Source: Pseudomonas sp. KBW05
GTDB taxonomy: Bacteria; Pseudomonadota; Gammaproteobacteria; Pseudomonadales; Pseudomonadaceae
Direction: 5' to 3'
DNA: 64,000 nt
Assembly (NCBI RefSeq): GCF_003852405.1
Contig: NZ_QAJM01000019.1
Coordinates: 186,001 to 250,000 of the forward strand
Each line of letters opens with the position of its first letter. Position 1 is the first letter of the stretch. Shown one piece after another: positions 1-10,838 of the stretch. The notes under the pieces are model-generated. The model saw only the letters and a program-made list of their open reading frames with translations, was not told the origin of the DNA and ran no database searches. A program made the translations under genes and the position numbers.

Positions 1-650
<650 letters not shown>

Positions 651-696
651 GCTCAACCTCTATCGGCGCCCAGTGCGCACGGGTCGCACATCATAC

Positions 697-750
697 AAAA
701 AAGCCCCGCGCCTGCGAACCCCGCATAGCAGGACTCTGACGGGGGGCTTC
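697..750 (-). terminator. Rho-independent terminator after mlaB
   Basis: Read on the minus strand, a GAAGCCCC arm pairs with a downstream GGGGCTTTTTT arm across a GC-rich loop that can itself pair. The T-run abuts the second arm. It separates the mla operon from ibaG-murA. Confidence 0.7.
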
Positions 751-764
751 TCTAATAATGTGTA

Positions 765-1070
765 TTAAGGATGTGCCAACAGCTCGGTCAGACCGGAAAC
801 TTCGGCAATTTCACGCATGTCTTCGGGCATGGCACGGATGCTGACCGTTTTATTGGCCGCCTCGGCGTCACGCATGAAGCACAGCAGCAAGGACAAACCC
901 ACGCTGCTGGATTTGGTCACTTGCGAGCAATCCACCACCAGTGCGGGCGCGGTGCTGCTGTTGATCAGAGCCTGGCCCTGCTTGCGCAGGCCCGGCCCGG
1001 AGCGATAGTCCAGCACGCCACTGATGAACAACTCGCCGGCATCGCCGAGACGAACGGCCGATTCGGTCAT
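765..1070 (-). CDS. mlaB: STAS-domain subunit of the Mla lipid transporter, MlaB
   Basis: A 101-residue single STAS-domain protein, the small cytoplasmic subunit of the MlaFEDB inner-membrane complex, where it binds and stabilises the ATPase MlaF. The STAS core is visible as LVVDCSQVTKSSSVGLSLLL with a conserved Ser/Thr-rich loop. It is the last gene of the operon and overlaps mlaC by four bases (ATGA), implying translational coupling. Older Pseudomonas literature calls the operon ttg2 (toluene tolerance). Confidence 0.9.
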   Translation of the reverse strand: MTESAVRLGDAGELFISGVLDYRSGPGLRKQGQALINSSTAPALVVDCSQVTKSSSVGLSLLLCFMRDAEAANKTVSIRAMPEDMREIAEVSGLTELLAHP

Positions 1071-1732
1071 TGCGCAGGCTTCCCGGCAGCTTGCTTGTCG
1101 GTTTCTTCCTTGGCCTTGGCGACTTCACCGGCCCAACCATTGATGGTCTTGTCCAGGTCGTTGCCATTGCGCTGCATGGCGTCGGCGAACTGGTCACGGA
1201 ACAGCTTGCCGATGTTGATGCCGTTGATGATCACGTTGCGCAGTTTCCACTCGCCGTTGATCTTCTCCAGGGTGTACTGCACAGGATAGACCGCGCCGTT
1301 GGTGCCCTTGACGGTCATGCCAACGCTGGTGCGGTCACCGGATTCATCCTTGGCCGGATCGACGGTAATGCCCTGGTTGTTGTACTCAAGCAAAGCGTTG
1401 CCATAGAACTGGAACAGGCCTTTCTTGAAGTTTTCCTGGAAGGTCTGCATCTGTGCAGGCGTGGCCTTGCGCGAATACTTGACCGTCATGATGCTGCGGG
1501 AAATACCTTCGGCATCGACCACCGGGCCGACAATGGTGTTCAGCGCGTCGTAGAACTTGGTCGGGTCTTGCTTGTACTGTTCTTTGTTGGCCGTCAGGTC
1601 AGCCAACATTTTGTTGGTCGTATCCTGCACCAGTTCGTGCGCAGAACCTGCCGCGTTGGCCATCAGCGGCAACGCTGCAAGCAGTACCAGCAGGCCACGT
1701 CGCAAGGTAGAGATCATGAACAGATTCCTCAT
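1067..1732 (-). CDS. mlaC: Periplasmic phospholipid-binding protein MlaC
   Basis: A 221-residue soluble periplasmic lipid carrier that shuttles phospholipids between the outer-membrane MlaA complex and inner-membrane MlaFEDB. The N-terminus has a Sec signal peptide: basic start, LLVLLAALPLM core, cleavage near ANA-AGS. The mature part matches the Tol_Tol_Ttg2 family, with the conserved YRKATPAQMQTFQENFKKGL-type helix and the WKLRNVIINGINIG strand. An alternative ATG five codons downstream would still leave a signal peptide. Start and stop overlap mlaD and mlaB by four bases each. Confidence 0.93.
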   Translation of the reverse strand: MRNLFMISTLRRGLLVLLAALPLMANAAGSAHELVQDTTNKMLADLTANKEQYKQDPTKFYDALNTIVGPVVDAEGISRSIMTVKYSRKATPAQMQTFQENFKKGLFQFYGNALLEYNNQGITVDPAKDESGDRTSVGMTVKGTNGAVYPVQYTLEKINGEWKLRNVIINGINIGKLFRDQFADAMQRNGNDLDKTINGWAGEVAKAKEETDKQAAGKPAQ

Positions 1733-2196
1733 TTGGCGTCTTTATTGACCGTATTGAGCAGGAATTTACCGATCAGGTCCTCAAGCACCAGCGACGACTG
1801 CGTGTCGTGGATGGTCGAGCCATCCTTGAGCAGGGCTGTCTCCCCACCCACGCTGACACCGATGTACTTCTCGCCCAGCAAACCCGCAGTGAGGATAGAT
1901 GCCGTGGAGTCAGTCGGCAGATTATCTACCTTCTTGTCCAACTGCATCGTCACTCGACCGGTGAAGCTGTCGCGATCCAGATCGATTGCCGTGACCTTGC
2001 CGATGGTTACACCAGCCATGGTCACTTTAGCTCTGACAGTCAAACCGGCGATATTGTCGAAGTACGCGTAAAGTTTATAAGTATCGGCGGTCGGGCTGGC
2101 CGAAAGGCCGCTGACTCGCAGGGCCAGCAACAGTAAAGCCAGGATGCCAGCCAGCAAGAAAAGGCCGACACCGATTTCCACAGTGCGGTTTTGCAT
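1729..2196 (-). CDS. mlaD: MCE-domain lipid transport protein MlaD
   Basis: A 155-residue inner-membrane-anchored MCE protein; the family forms a periplasmic hexameric ring on MlaE that conducts phospholipids. One N-terminal membrane helix (GVGLFLLAGILALLLLAL) is followed by the MCE core at roughly residues 40-120, including the IAGLTVRAKVTMAGVTIG motif and the LLGEKYIGVSVGG strand. The length is normal for the family. It overlaps mlaE as TGATG and mlaC as ATGA. Confidence 0.94.
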   Translation of the reverse strand: MQNRTVEIGVGLFLLAGILALLLLALRVSGLSASPTADTYKLYAYFDNIAGLTVRAKVTMAGVTIGKVTAIDLDRDSFTGRVTMQLDKKVDNLPTDSTASILTAGLLGEKYIGVSVGGETALLKDGSTIHDTQSSLVLEDLIGKFLLNTVNKDAK

Positions 2197-2993
2197 CAGA
2201 AATCTCCAAACATCAAGGCGGTCAAAATGAAGTCAAGGCCCAGTACCGCCAGCGAGGCGTACACAACGGTCTTGGTGGTGGCGCGACTGATCCCTTCTGA
2301 GGTGGGCTCACAGTCGTAGCCTTGGAATACGGCGATCCAGGTCACTACAAAGGCGAAGACAATGCTCTTTATGATGCCATTGAGCACGTCACCGCTGAAG
2401 GTCACGCTGTTTTGCATGTTGGCCCAATAAGAGCCGTCGTAGACCCCCAGCCAGTCCACCGCCACCCACGAACCGCCCCAGATACCGACCACGCTGAAGA
2501 TCATCGCCAGCAGTGGCAGGGAAATGAAGCCGGCCCACAGGCGCGGGGCAACAATGTACTTGAGCGGGTCCACGCCGATCATTTCCAGGCTGGACAGTTG
2601 CTCGGTGGACTTCATGTTGCCGATCTCGGCGGTCAATGCAGAACCTGCGCGCCCGGCGAACAGCAAGGCGGTGACCACCGGCCCCAGTTCCCGCAGCAGC
2701 GTCAGGGCCACCATCTGCCCTACCGCCTGCTCCGAACCGTAGCTGGAGAGGATATTGAAGCCCTGCAACGCCAGCACCATGCCGATAAAGACCCCGGAGA
2801 CCACGATGATCACCAGGGACATCACGCCCACTGCGTGCAGTTGCTTGATCAGCAGGCCAAAACCGCCACCAATGCCGCCGCGGCCCAGCAAGGCGTGAAA
2901 GAGGAAAATCGTCGAACGGCCGAGCACTTCGATGATGTCGATGCCGGAACGACCGAAAAGGCGGACCTTCTCGATAAGTGAAGTCTTGCGCAT
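2196..2993 (-). CDS. mlaE: Mla transporter permease MlaE
   Basis: A 265-residue polytopic inner-membrane permease, the transmembrane core of MlaFEDB. Several hydrophobic segments are visible, with the family-typical [18 protein letters not shown] and [12 protein letters not shown] stretches that contact the ATPase. The ATG at 2993 sits inside the TGATG overlap with the mlaF stop; an in-frame TTG one codon earlier is less likely. The gene ends in another TGATG overlap with mlaD, so the whole mlaFEDCB set appears translationally coupled. Confidence 0.94.
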   Translation of the reverse strand: MRKTSLIEKVRLFGRSGIDIIEVLGRSTIFLFHALLGRGGIGGGFGLLIKQLHAVGVMSLVIIVVSGVFIGMVLALQGFNILSSYGSEQAVGQMVALTLLRELGPVVTALLFAGRAGSALTAEIGNMKSTEQLSSLEMIGVDPLKYIVAPRLWAGFISLPLLAMIFSVVGIWGGSWVAVDWLGVYDGSYWANMQNSVTFSGDVLNGIIKSIVFAFVVTWIAVFQGYDCEPTSEGISRATTKTVVYASLAVLGLDFILTALMFGDF

Positions 2994-3802
2994 CAACGCT
3001 TCCCCAGAAGATCTGAGCGGTAGTCCGCTGCCGGAAAATGGAAAGGCACCGGGCCATCGGGGTCGCCCGTCATGAATTGGCGAATGCGCGGGTTATCGGC
3101 GTTCATCAGTTCTTCAGGCGTGCCCTGCCCCAGCACCTGGCCATCGCCGACCACATAAAGGTAGTCGGCAATGCTCGCGGTTTCTGCCAGGTCGTGGGAA
3201 ACCACGATACTGGTAATGCCCAGCGCATCGTTGAGCAGGCGGATCAGGCGCACGAGCACGCCCATGGCGATCGGGTCCTGGCCCACGAAAGGCTCGTCGT
3301 ACATGAGGATCTGCGGGTCGAGGGCAATGGCACGGGCCAGGGCCACACGGCGCTTCATGCCGCCGGACAGCTCGTCGGGCATCAGGTCGATGGCACCACG
3401 CAGCCCTACGGCCTGTAGTTTCAGCAACACGATGTCACGAATCATTTCATCGGACAGCTGGGTATGCACCCGCAGCGGGAAGGCTACGTTTTCGAAAACA
3501 TCGAGATCGGTGAACAGCGCACCGCTCTGGAACAGCACACCCATGTGCTTGCGCGCATCGAACAGATCGCTGCGCGACAACGTCGGCAGGTTCTGGCCGT
3601 TGACCCATACTTCACCGGCAGTCGGGCGCAATTGCATGCCCATCAGGCGCAGCAAAGTGGTCTTGCCGCAACCGGAAGGCCCCATGATGCCCGTGACCTT
3701 GCCGCGGGGAATGCGGATATCGACGTTATTGAAGATGCTGCGCGTCCCGCGCTTGAAGGTAAGGCCCTTCAGCTCGACCGCGTAGGCGTTATCGGCACTC
3801 AT
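2993..3802 (-). CDS. mlaF: Mla transporter ATP-binding protein MlaF
   Basis: A 269-residue ABC ATPase that powers the Mla phospholipid transporter maintaining outer-membrane asymmetry. Walker [13 protein letters not shown] signature LSGGMKRR and Walker B ILMYDEPF followed by the switch His in VVSHD are all intact. First gene of mlaFEDCB, preceded by a 298-base divergent region shared with kdsD that carries a plausible sigma70 promoter. In pseudomonads the operon also affects solvent and antibiotic tolerance (family knowledge). Confidence 0.95.
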   Translation of the reverse strand: MSADNAYAVELKGLTFKRGTRSIFNNVDIRIPRGKVTGIMGPSGCGKTTLLRLMGMQLRPTAGEVWVNGQNLPTLSRSDLFDARKHMGVLFQSGALFTDLDVFENVAFPLRVHTQLSDEMIRDIVLLKLQAVGLRGAIDLMPDELSGGMKRRVALARAIALDPQILMYDEPFVGQDPIAMGVLVRLIRLLNDALGITSIVVSHDLAETASIADYLYVVGDGQVLGQGTPEELMNADNPRIRQFMTGDPDGPVPFHFPAADYRSDLLGKR

Positions 3803-3913
3803 CTAAACTCCTTGGGATGCAGCCTTTCACTCAGACACCATGTTTGCGCCAAACGTTTGCAACGTTCGTGCAATAGTTAGCCACATGGGCTGGGCGGACC
3901 GAACTGGCGGCGA

Positions 3914-3943
3914 ACTATATCACTGCTGGTACAACGCGCCCAA
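3914..3943 (-). promoter_or_regulatory. Predicted sigma70 promoter of the mla operon
   Basis: On the minus strand, -35 TTGGGC (3943-3938), an 18-base spacer and -10 TATAGT (3919-3914), about 110 bases before mlaF. Found by eye. Nothing else notable was seen in the mlaF-kdsD gap apart from the kdsD -10. Confidence 0.5.
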
Positions 3944-4060
3944 GGCCGGAACCGTGCTTGTTCAGACACAGGACAGGGAAAAAGCGTTGCTTTAGATGAA
4001 TCTCACGGGCATTGCGAATAAACCCTGACGAACTTGCGTGAGGGAATTGCGCATTGCCGC

Positions 4061-4066
4061 TATAAT
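4061..4066 (+). promoter_or_regulatory. TATAAT -10 element upstream of kdsD
   Basis: A perfect TATAAT lies 35 bases before the chosen kdsD start. No good -35 sits at 16-18 bases; TTGCGT is 21 bases away. The promoter may therefore need an activator or a different register. Confidence 0.4.
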
Positions 4067-4100
4067 CGCCGACTTTTCGTCAGGCTATACGATTTCAGAC

Positions 4101-5075
4101 ATGAGCCAATCCAGCGACCTTATTCAATCCGCACAACGCACCATCCGCCTTGAGCTTGAAGCCGTAGAAGGCTTGCTGGCCCATATCGACGCGGATTTCG
4201 TACGCGCTTGCGAGATGATTCTGGCCAGCAAGGGCCGCGTTGTCGTGGTCGGCATGGGCAAATCCGGCCATGTCGGCAACAAGATTGCCGCCACCCTGGC
4301 CAGCACCGGGACCACCGCATTTTTTGTGCACCCCGCCGAGGCGAGCCACGGCGACATGGGCATGATTACCAAGGATGACATCATCCTGGCATTGTCCAAT
4401 TCGGGCACCACCAACGAGATCGTGACCCTGTTGCCGCTGATCAAGCGCCTGGGCATCAAGATGATCAGCCTCACCGGCAACCCCGATTCGACGCTGGCCA
4501 AGGCTGCCGAAGTGAACCTCAATGTTCACGTAGCCCACGAAGCCTGCCCGCTAAACCTGGCGCCGACCTCGTCCACCACCGCCGCATTGGTCATGGGCGA
4601 CGCCCTGGCCGTGGCGTTGCTGGAAGCCCGCGGCTTTACTGCAGAAGACTTCGCATTTTCCCACCCGGGCGGCGCCCTCGGCCGTCGCCTGCTACTGAAA
4701 GTAGAAAACGTCATGCATTCGGGCGATGAATTGCCCCACGTCCAACGCGGCACGCTGCTGAAAGACGCGCTGATGGAAATGACCCGCAAGGGCCTGGGCA
4801 TGACAGTGATCCTGGAAACCGACGGCAAACTGGCCGGCGTCTTCACTGACGGCGACCTGCGCCGCACCCTGGACCGTACCATCGACATCCACACCGCGAC
4901 CATCGACGCAGTGATGACGCCCCACGGCAAGACTGCCCGCCCCGAGATGCTGGCGGCCGAAGCCTTGAAAATCATGGAAGACCACAAGATCGGTGCGCTG
5001 GTGGTCGTTGACAGCAACGATTGCCCAATCGGCGCCCTGAACATGCACGACTTGCTGCGTGCGGGAGTGATGTAA
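4101..5075 (+). CDS. kdsD: Arabinose-5-phosphate isomerase KdsD
   Basis: Interconverts ribulose-5-phosphate and arabinose-5-phosphate, the first step of Kdo synthesis for LPS. The 324 residues contain an N-terminal SIS sugar-isomerase domain (VVGMGKSGHVGNKIAATLASTG, then LSNSGTTNEI) and two C-terminal CBS motifs (about 210-324, including VFTDGDLRR). I chose ATG 4101 (MSQSSDLIQ), which gives the usual family length. An in-frame start at 4038 would add 21 unconserved residues and overlap the -10. The stop abuts the kdsC ATG directly (TAAATG). Confidence 0.95.
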   Translation: MSQSSDLIQSAQRTIRLELEAVEGLLAHIDADFVRACEMILASKGRVVVVGMGKSGHVGNKIAATLASTGTTAFFVHPAEASHGDMGMITKDDIILALSNSGTTNEIVTLLPLIKRLGIKMISLTGNPDSTLAKAAEVNLNVHVAHEACPLNLAPTSSTTAALVMGDALAVALLEARGFTAEDFAFSHPGGALGRRLLLKVENVMHSGDELPHVQRGTLLKDALMEMTRKGLGMTVILETDGKLAGVFTDGDLRRTLDRTIDIHTATIDAVMTPHGKTARPEMLAAEALKIMEDHKIGALVVVDSNDCPIGALNMHDLLRAGVM

Positions 5076-5600
5076 ATGACCAGCGACCTGCTGCAACGCG
5101 GCAAACACATCAAATTGGCGATTTTCGACGTGGACGGCGTGCTGACTGACGGCCGCCTGTATTTCCTCGAAGATGGCAGCGAATTCAAGACCTTCAACAC
5201 CCTCGACGGCCAAGGCATCAAGATGCTGATGGCGGCGGGCGTGCAAACGGCGATTATCAGCGGCAGAAAAACCCCCGTTGTGGAACGCCGCGCACAAAAC
5301 CTGGGGATTCCTCACCTGTATCAGGGCCGCGAGGATAAACTGGTGGTCTTGGACGAGCTTCTTGGCCAACTCAACCTAAGCTATGAGCAGGTCGCCTACT
5401 TGGGCGACGACTTGCCTGACCTGCCGGTGATCCGCCGGGTCGGCCTGGGCATGGCCGTTGCCAATGCGGCGGCGTTTGTTCGCGAGCACGCCCACGGCAT
5501 CACCACCGCCCGCGGCGGTGAAGGTGCCGCCCGTGAGTTCTGCGAGCTGATCCTGCGTGCCCAAGGCAGCCTTGAAGCGGCCCACGCCGCCTACCTATAG
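5076..5600 (+). CDS. kdsC: Kdo-8-phosphate phosphatase KdsC
   Basis: A 174-residue HAD-superfamily phosphatase that dephosphorylates Kdo-8-phosphate to Kdo. HAD motif I is IFDVDGVLTDG, motif II contains IISGRKT, and motif IV is YLGDDLPDLPV. This is the small cap-less C0-type HAD expected for KdsC, which forms tetramers. It starts immediately after the kdsD stop, in the conserved kdsD-kdsC-lptCAB order, and ends 8 bases before lptC. Confidence 0.95.
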   Translation: MTSDLLQRGKHIKLAIFDVDGVLTDGRLYFLEDGSEFKTFNTLDGQGIKMLMAAGVQTAIISGRKTPVVERRAQNLGIPHLYQGREDKLVVLDELLGQLNLSYEQVAYLGDDLPDLPVIRRVGLGMAVANAAAFVREHAHGITTARGGEGAAREFCELILRAQGSLEAAHAAYL

Positions 5601-5608
5601 AGCGTTTT

Positions 5609-6181
5609 ATGCTGAGTAAAAAGATTCGCAACTTCCTGTTATTCGGGGTCATCGCCGCGCTGTTCCTGGCGGTGGGCTACTGGAATATCAGCCCGGAGCG
5701 CTTTCTCGACCAGCCTGTCGCGCAGGTTGATGAAGGCGCTATCGACTATTACGCCACCAATGCCTACAGCATCCAGTATCTGCCGGATGGCAAGGTGCAG
5801 TACGAGATCACCTCGGACAAGGTCGAGCATTTGAAGACGTCCGAAGTCACCCTGCTGACCAACCCGGACATGAACATCTACCGCGGCACCGAGTTTCCGT
5901 GGCACGTCACCAGCAAGCGTGGCGAGGTCAACCCGGACGGCACCGAAGTGGAACTGATCGACTCGGTACGCGTTGCGCGTACCGATGATAAAAACCGTGA
6001 CACCGTGATTACCAGCAGTCGCATGACCGTATTCCCGCAGAAGCAATATGCGCAGACCGAGCAAGACGTTAGAATCGACGGCGCTGGCGGGGTATCGACT
6101 GGCAAGGGAATGAAAGCGTATTTGAAAGAAAGCAGGATACACCTGCTATCGAACGTAAGAGGACAGTATGAGGCTCGTTAA
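5609..6181 (+). CDS. lptC: LPS export protein LptC
   Basis: A 190-residue bitopic inner-membrane protein that receives LPS from LptB2FG and hands it to LptA in the periplasm. One N-terminal membrane helix (FLLFGVIAALFLAVGYW, about residues 9-25) is followed by a periplasmic beta-jellyroll with LptC-typical strands such as YAQTEQDVRI and GKGMKAYLKE. It overlaps the next gene, lptA, by 14 bases. Confidence 0.93.
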   Translation: MLSKKIRNFLLFGVIAALFLAVGYWNISPERFLDQPVAQVDEGAIDYYATNAYSIQYLPDGKVQYEITSDKVEHLKTSEVTLLTNPDMNIYRGTEFPWHVTSKRGEVNPDGTEVELIDSVRVARTDDKNRDTVITSSRMTVFPQKQYAQTEQDVRIDGAGGVSTGKGMKAYLKESRIHLLSNVRGQYEAR

Positions 6182-6701
6182 AACTCTCCCTATTTTGCTC
6201 AGTCTGGGCGCAGCACTGGGAAGCGTGAGCGCCTGGGCTCTGCCGAACGATAGCCAGCAACCGATCCACATTTCGGCTGACGATGCGCAACTGGATGACA
6301 AGCAAGGCGTCGCCACCTACACCGGCGGCGTAATCATCACCCAAGGCTCGATGAAGATCACCGGCAACACGGTGACCCTGACCCGTACCGCCAATGGCGA
6401 CATTGACGTGGTGACCTCGGTGGGCAACCTGGCTTACTTCGAACAGAAGCAGTCGCCTACCGACACCGGCCCGATGAAGGGCTACGGCAAGACCATCCAG
6501 TACCACGCCCAGCAGAACCGCATTGTCCTGATCGACCAGGCCAAGGTGCTCAGCCCGGACGGCAACTCCACGGAAGGCGAGAAAATCACCTACGACACCG
6601 TGAAGCAAATCGCCAACGCCGGCCGCGCCAATGGCACCAAGGTGACTGCACCACGTCCGCGTATCGACATGGTTATCCAGCCGAAGAAGAAGGCCGAGTA
6701 A
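6168..6701 (+). CDS. lptA: LPS periplasmic bridge protein LptA
   Basis: A 177-residue OstA-like periplasmic protein that polymerises into the bridge carrying LPS from LptC to LptD. The Sec signal peptide (residues 1-24) ends at SAWA-LPND. The OstA domain follows, with [21 protein letters not shown] and GNTVTLTRT. The lptA stop and lptB start share bases (TAATG), so translation is probably coupled. Confidence 0.94.
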   Translation: MRLVKTLPILLSLGAALGSVSAWALPNDSQQPIHISADDAQLDDKQGVATYTGGVIITQGSMKITGNTVTLTRTANGDIDVVTSVGNLAYFEQKQSPTDTGPMKGYGKTIQYHAQQNRIVLIDQAKVLSPDGNSTEGEKITYDTVKQIANAGRANGTKVTAPRPRIDMVIQPKKKAE

Positions 6702-7426
6702 TGGCAACCCTGAAAGCCCAGCATCTGGCCAAGGCCTACAAAAGCCGTCAGGTCGTGCGTGACGTCAGCCTGTCGATCGACAGCGGCCAGATCGTCGGCT
6801 TGCTCGGCCCCAACGGCGCCGGCAAGACGACCTGCTTCTATATGATCGTCGGCCTGGTCCAGGCGGATCAGGGTCGCGTCCTGATCGACGACCTGGACGT
6901 GAGCCACCAGCCCATGCACGGTCGTGCACGCGCCGGCATCGGCTATCTTCCGCAGGAGGCGTCGATCTTCCGCAAACTGTCGGTAGCCGACAACATCATG
7001 GCGATCCTCGAGACCCGCAAGGAACTCGACCGTGACGGCCGTCGCAAGGAGCTGGAAAGCCTCCTGCAGGAATTCCACATCAACCACATTCGCGACAACC
7101 TCGGCATGAGCTTGTCGGGTGGTGAGCGTCGTCGTGTAGAAATCGCCCGCGCCCTCGCCACCGCGCCAAAGTTCATCTTGCTGGACGAACCGTTTGCCGG
7201 CGTCGACCCGATCTCGGTCGGCGATATCAAGCAGATCATCCATCACCTCAAGGCGAAGGGCATCGGCGTACTGATCACCGACCACAACGTGCGCGAAACC
7301 CTCGATATCTGCGAAACCGCGTATATCGTCAACGATGGCCAGTTGATTGCCGAAGGCGACGCCGAGACTATCCTTGCCAACGAACTGGTGAAGGAAGTGT
7401 ACCTGGGTCACGAGTTCCGCCTGTAA
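6701..7426 (+). CDS. lptB: LPS export ATPase LptB
   Basis: A 241-residue ABC ATPase that drives LPS extraction by LptFG. Walker [11 protein letters not shown]-loop with LPQEASIF, signature LSGGERRR, Walker [14 protein letters not shown] and the H-loop in [10 protein letters not shown] are intact. It closes the kdsD-kdsC-lptCAB operon and is followed by 184 bases before rpoN. In that gap I see a TATAAT hexamer at 7529-7534 without a convincing -35, and no clear terminator. Confidence 0.96.
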   Translation: MATLKAQHLAKAYKSRQVVRDVSLSIDSGQIVGLLGPNGAGKTTCFYMIVGLVQADQGRVLIDDLDVSHQPMHGRARAGIGYLPQEASIFRKLSVADNIMAILETRKELDRDGRRKELESLLQEFHINHIRDNLGMSLSGGERRRVEIARALATAPKFILLDEPFAGVDPISVGDIKQIIHHLKAKGIGVLITDHNVRETLDICETAYIVNDGQLIAEGDAETILANELVKEVYLGHEFRL

Positions 7427-7610
7427 ACACCGTGGTGTCACGGCCGCTGCCAAGATGCGCGGGAGTCAATGAAAACCTCTGGATTTTTATTGTTACCGCG
7501 CTCTAGGCAAAGCCCGCGATATCAGGCATATAATTTGCTTATGTTTGGCGCTCACGCGCCCTGTCGTGGATGGCGCATTGCGCCGGCGAATAAGGTGTTA
7601 AGCCCCTGCC

Positions 7611-9104
7611 ATGAAACCATCGCTAGTCCTGAGAATGGGCCAGCAGCTGACGATGACACCGCAGCTGCAACAGGCCATCCGCCTGCTCCAATTGTCGACC
7701 CTGGACCTGCAACAGGAAATCCAGGAGGCCCTGGAGTCCAATCCGATGCTCGAACGCCAGGAAGAAGGCGACGACTTCGATAATGCAGACCCGCTGGCCG
7801 ACAACATCGAGCAAAAACCCAACTCCGACGTGCAAGAACCCTCCTATCAGGAAACCGCCCCAACGGTGGATAACCTGGAAGAAGGCGAATGGAACGAACG
7901 CATTCCCAACGAGCTTCCCGTGGACACCGCCTGGGAAGACGTCTACCAGACCAGCGCCAGCAGCCTGCCCAGCAACGATGACGACGAGTGGGACTTCACC
8001 ACCCGCACCTCCGCCGGTGAAAGCCTGCAGAGCCATCTGCTGTGGCAACTGAACCTCGCGCCGATGTCGGACACCGATCGCCTGATCGCCGTGACCCTCA
8101 TCGACTGCATCAACAACCAGGGCTACCTGGACGAGACGCTGGAGGAGATCCTCGAAGCGTTCGACCCGGAACTGGACATCGAACTGGACGAGATCGAAGC
8201 CGTCCTGCACCGCATCCAGCAGTTCGAGCCCGCCGGCATTGGCGCCCGCACCCTCAGCGAATGCCTATTGCTGCAACTGCGCCAACTGCCCGCCAAGACC
8301 CCTTGGCTCGCTGAAGCCCAACGCCTGGTCACGGATTACATCGACCTGCTGGGCAGCCGCGACTACAGCCAGTTGATGCGCCGCATGAAGCTCAAGGAAG
8401 ACGACCTGCGCCAGGTCATCGAGCTGGTGCAGAGCCTCAACCCGCGCCCAGGCTCGCAGATCGAGTCCAGCGAAGCCGAATACGTGGTCCCTGACGTGAT
8501 CGTGCGCAAGGACAACGAGCGCTGGCTGGTGGAGCTGAACCAGGAATCGGTGCCGCGCCTGCGGGTCAACCCGCAATACGCGGGCTTTGTGCGCCGCGCC
8601 GACACCAGCGCCGACAACACCTTCATGCGCAACCAGTTGCAGGAGGCCCGCTGGTTCATCAAGAGCCTGCAAAGCCGCAACGAAACCCTGATGAAAGTCG
8701 CGACCCAGATCGTCGAGCACCAGCGCGGCTTCCTGGAGTACGGCGACGAAGCGATGAAACCGTTGGTGCTGCATGACATCGCCGAAGCGGTTGGCATGCA
8801 CGAATCGACGATTTCACGGGTGACCACGCAAAAATTCATGCATACCCCACGGGGTATTTATGAGCTGAAATACTTTTTCTCCAGCCACGTCAGCACCTCC
8901 GAAGGCGGCGAATGCTCGTCCACGGCGATCCGCGCGATCATCAAAAAACTGGTTGCCGCGGAAAATCAGAAAAAGCCATTGAGTGACAGTAAGATCGCTG
9001 GTTTACTGGAGGCACAAGGCATTCAGGTCGCCCGTCGAACCGTCGCCAAGTACCGCGAGTCCCTCGGGATCGCGCCTTCCAGCGAGCGTAAGCGTTTGAT
9101 GTGA
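7611..9104 (+). CDS. rpoN: RNA polymerase sigma-54 factor RpoN
   Basis: A 497-residue alternative sigma factor for -24/-12 promoters, controlling nitrogen assimilation, motility and other functions with enhancer-binding activators. It has the N-terminal glutamine-rich activator-responsive region ([15 protein letters not shown]), an acidic region II (about 50-120), the core-binding domain, a helix-turn-helix ([17 protein letters not shown]), and near the C-terminus the diagnostic RpoN box [10 protein letters not shown]. The length matches other pseudomonads. It heads the conserved rpoN-hpf-ptsN-rapZ-ptsO cluster. Confidence 0.97.
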   Translation: MKPSLVLRMGQQLTMTPQLQQAIRLLQLSTLDLQQEIQEALESNPMLERQEEGDDFDNADPLADNIEQKPNSDVQEPSYQETAPTVDNLEEGEWNERIPNELPVDTAWEDVYQTSASSLPSNDDDEWDFTTRTSAGESLQSHLLWQLNLAPMSDTDRLIAVTLIDCINNQGYLDETLEEILEAFDPELDIELDEIEAVLHRIQQFEPAGIGARTLSECLLLQLRQLPAKTPWLAEAQRLVTDYIDLLGSRDYSQLMRRMKLKEDDLRQVIELVQSLNPRPGSQIESSEAEYVVPDVIVRKDNERWLVELNQESVPRLRVNPQYAGFVRRADTSADNTFMRNQLQEARWFIKSLQSRNETLMKVATQIVEHQRGFLEYGDEAMKPLVLHDIAEAVGMHESTISRVTTQKFMHTPRGIYELKYFFSSHVSTSEGGECSSTAIRAIIKKLVAAENQKKPLSDSKIAGLLEAQGIQVARRTVAKYRESLGIAPSSERKRLM

Positions 9105-9179
9105 CGGGCGGGCCACAGCGTTCCAGTGGCAGGCGCTTTTGCCTGCCGCTTTATGCACTGGCAACGAAGGAGAAGCTGT

Positions 9180-9485
9180 ATGCAAGTCAACATCAGTGGA
9201 CACCAACTGGAAGTGACCGAACCGCTGCGCGCCTATATCGGCGAAAAACTCAAAAGAATTGAGGGGCATTTCGACAAGATCACCAACGTGCAAGTCATCA
9301 TGACTGTCGAAAAGCTGAAGCAGAAAATCGAAGCCACCTTGCGTATACCCGGCGGGGAAGTAGTCGCCAATGCCGAGCATTCAGATATGTATGCCGCCAT
9401 TGACGACCTGACCGACAAGCTGGATCGCCAAATCAAAAAGCATAAGGAAAAGCAGCAGAGCCTTCTCCAGGGCACTGGCCGCTAA
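9180..9485 (+). CDS. hpf: Short ribosome hibernation-promoting factor HPF
   Basis: A 101-residue member of the YfiA/HPF family that binds 70S/100S ribosomes in stationary phase. The family beta-alpha-beta core is visible: MQVNISGHQLEVTEPLRAYI, the LKRIEGHFDKI helix and the conserved HSDMYAAIDDLTDKLDRQI segment. I chose ATG 9180 because of the GAAGGAG Shine-Dalgarno just upstream; the open frame extends 18 codons further without homology. It lacks the long-HPF C-terminal domain, as expected in gammaproteobacteria. Confidence 0.94.
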   Translation: MQVNISGHQLEVTEPLRAYIGEKLKRIEGHFDKITNVQVIMTVEKLKQKIEATLRIPGGEVVANAEHSDMYAAIDDLTDKLDRQIKKHKEKQQSLLQGTGR

Positions 9486-9497
9486 CACTCCCCACCC

Positions 9498-9962
9498 ATG
9501 ATTCGACTTGAAACCATCCTGACCCCCGGCCGTTCCCTCGTGAACGCGCCGGGTGGCAGTAAAAAGAAAGCCCTCGAACAAATTGCCAACCTGATCAGCC
9601 GCGAAGTGCCTGACCTGGAGATGCAAGATGTGTACGAGGCTCTGATTGCCCGTGAAAAACTCGGTTCCACCGGTTTTGGCAACGGCATCGCCATTCCCCA
9701 TTGCCGCCTCAAAAGCTGTGAGGCACCTGTCAGCGCCCTGCTGCACCTGGACGCTCCCATCGATTTCGACGCCATCGATGGCGCCCCGGTTGACCTGCTG
9801 TTCGTCCTGCTGGTCCCGCAAGCCGCCACCGATGCACACCTGGAACTGCTCCGGCAGATCGCCAGCATGCTCGACCGCAAGGAAGTACGCGACAAACTGC
9901 GCAGCGCCAGCAGCAACGAGGCGCTGTACCAGGTTGTCCTGGATGAACAGAACGGGCAGTAA
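9498..9962 (+). CDS. ptsN: Nitrogen-regulatory PTS enzyme IIA, PtsN
   Basis: A 154-residue EIIA-Ntr protein, terminal phosphoryl acceptor of the PtsP-PtsO-PtsN chain. It regulates potassium transport, carbon/nitrogen balance and other targets by protein contact rather than transporting sugar. The acceptor His68 is in [10 protein letters not shown]. The C-terminal helix [13 protein letters not shown] is typical. It lies 12 bases after hpf and 2 bases before rapZ, so the three are almost certainly co-transcribed. Confidence 0.95.
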   Translation: MIRLETILTPGRSLVNAPGGSKKKALEQIANLISREVPDLEMQDVYEALIAREKLGSTGFGNGIAIPHCRLKSCEAPVSALLHLDAPIDFDAIDGAPVDLLFVLLVPQAATDAHLELLRQIASMLDRKEVRDKLRSASSNEALYQVVLDEQNGQ

Positions 9963-9964
9963 TC

Positions 9965-10822
9965 ATGCGTTTGATCATCGTCAGCGGCCGCTCCGGCTCG
10001 GGTAAAAGCACCGCCCTCAACGTTCTTGAGGATAACGGTTTCTATTGCATCGACAACCTGCCCGCCGGCTTGCTGCCGGAGCTGGCGGAGCGCGCGCTGA
10101 TCCACACCGAACTGGCGCAACCTCTGGTGGCCGTTTCGATCGATGCCCGCAACCTGCCCAGCCACCTTGAGCGGTTCCCGCAACTGCTTGAGGAAGTTCG
10201 CGCCAAGCACATTCATTGTGATGTGCTGTACCTGGACGCCGACGAAGAAACGCTACTCAAGCGCTTTTCCGAAACCCGCCGGCGCCACCCCCTCAGCAGC
10301 CCACATCGCTCCCTGGCAGAAGCCATCGAAGACGAAACCAAGTTGCTGGGGCCGATCATCGACCTCGCCGATCTGAAAATAAACACCACCAGCCTCAACC
10401 TGTACCAGCTGCGCGACGCCATCAAGCTGCGCCTGCTGAACCAGCCAGAGCCTGGCACCGCGTTCCTCGTCGAGTCGTTTGGCTTCAAGCGTGGCATGCC
10501 GGTGGATGCCGACCTGGTGTTCGATGTGCGCTGCCTACCGAACCCCTATTGGAAACCCGAGCTGCGTGAGCAGTCCGGGCTGGATCAGCCCGTGGCCGAT
10601 TACCTGGCAGCGCAGCCGGATGTTGAAGAGATGTTCCAGGATATCTCCAGCTACCTGCTCAAATGGCTGCCGCGCTTTGCTGCAAGCAATCGGGCGTATG
10701 TCACCATTGCCATTGGCTGCACCGGCGGCCACCACCGCTCGGTCTACTTGACCGAACGCCTGGGCCAGGTGCTTCAACAAACTCTCAAGAACGTCCAGGT
10801 TCGCCACCGCGACCTTAGCTGA
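9965..10822 (+). CDS. rapZ: RNase adapter protein RapZ
   Basis: A 285-residue P-loop protein. In enterobacteria RapZ delivers the GlmZ sRNA to RNase E and controls GlmS; in Pseudomonas the target is less clear. Walker A is GRSGSGKS (residues 8-15). The Walker B-like region is followed by the C-terminal domain, including [23 protein letters not shown] and [12 protein letters not shown], where phosphate or UDP-sugar sensing has been placed. It sits between ptsN and ptsO as in most gammaproteobacteria. Confidence 0.95.
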   Translation: MRLIIVSGRSGSGKSTALNVLEDNGFYCIDNLPAGLLPELAERALIHTELAQPLVAVSIDARNLPSHLERFPQLLEEVRAKHIHCDVLYLDADEETLLKRFSETRRRHPLSSPHRSLAEAIEDETKLLGPIIDLADLKINTTSLNLYQLRDAIKLRLLNQPEPGTAFLVESFGFKRGMPVDADLVFDVRCLPNPYWKPELREQSGLDQPVADYLAAQPDVEEMFQDISSYLLKWLPRFAASNRAYVTIAIGCTGGHHRSVYLTERLGQVLQQTLKNVQVRHRDLS

Positions 10823-10838
10823 AAGGATCACCCCCGCG

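Noticed and set aside
7427-7610. A small RNA or terminator between lptB and rpoN
   Set aside because: Only a TATAAT hexamer and a short CACCGTGGTG fold are visible; not enough for a call.
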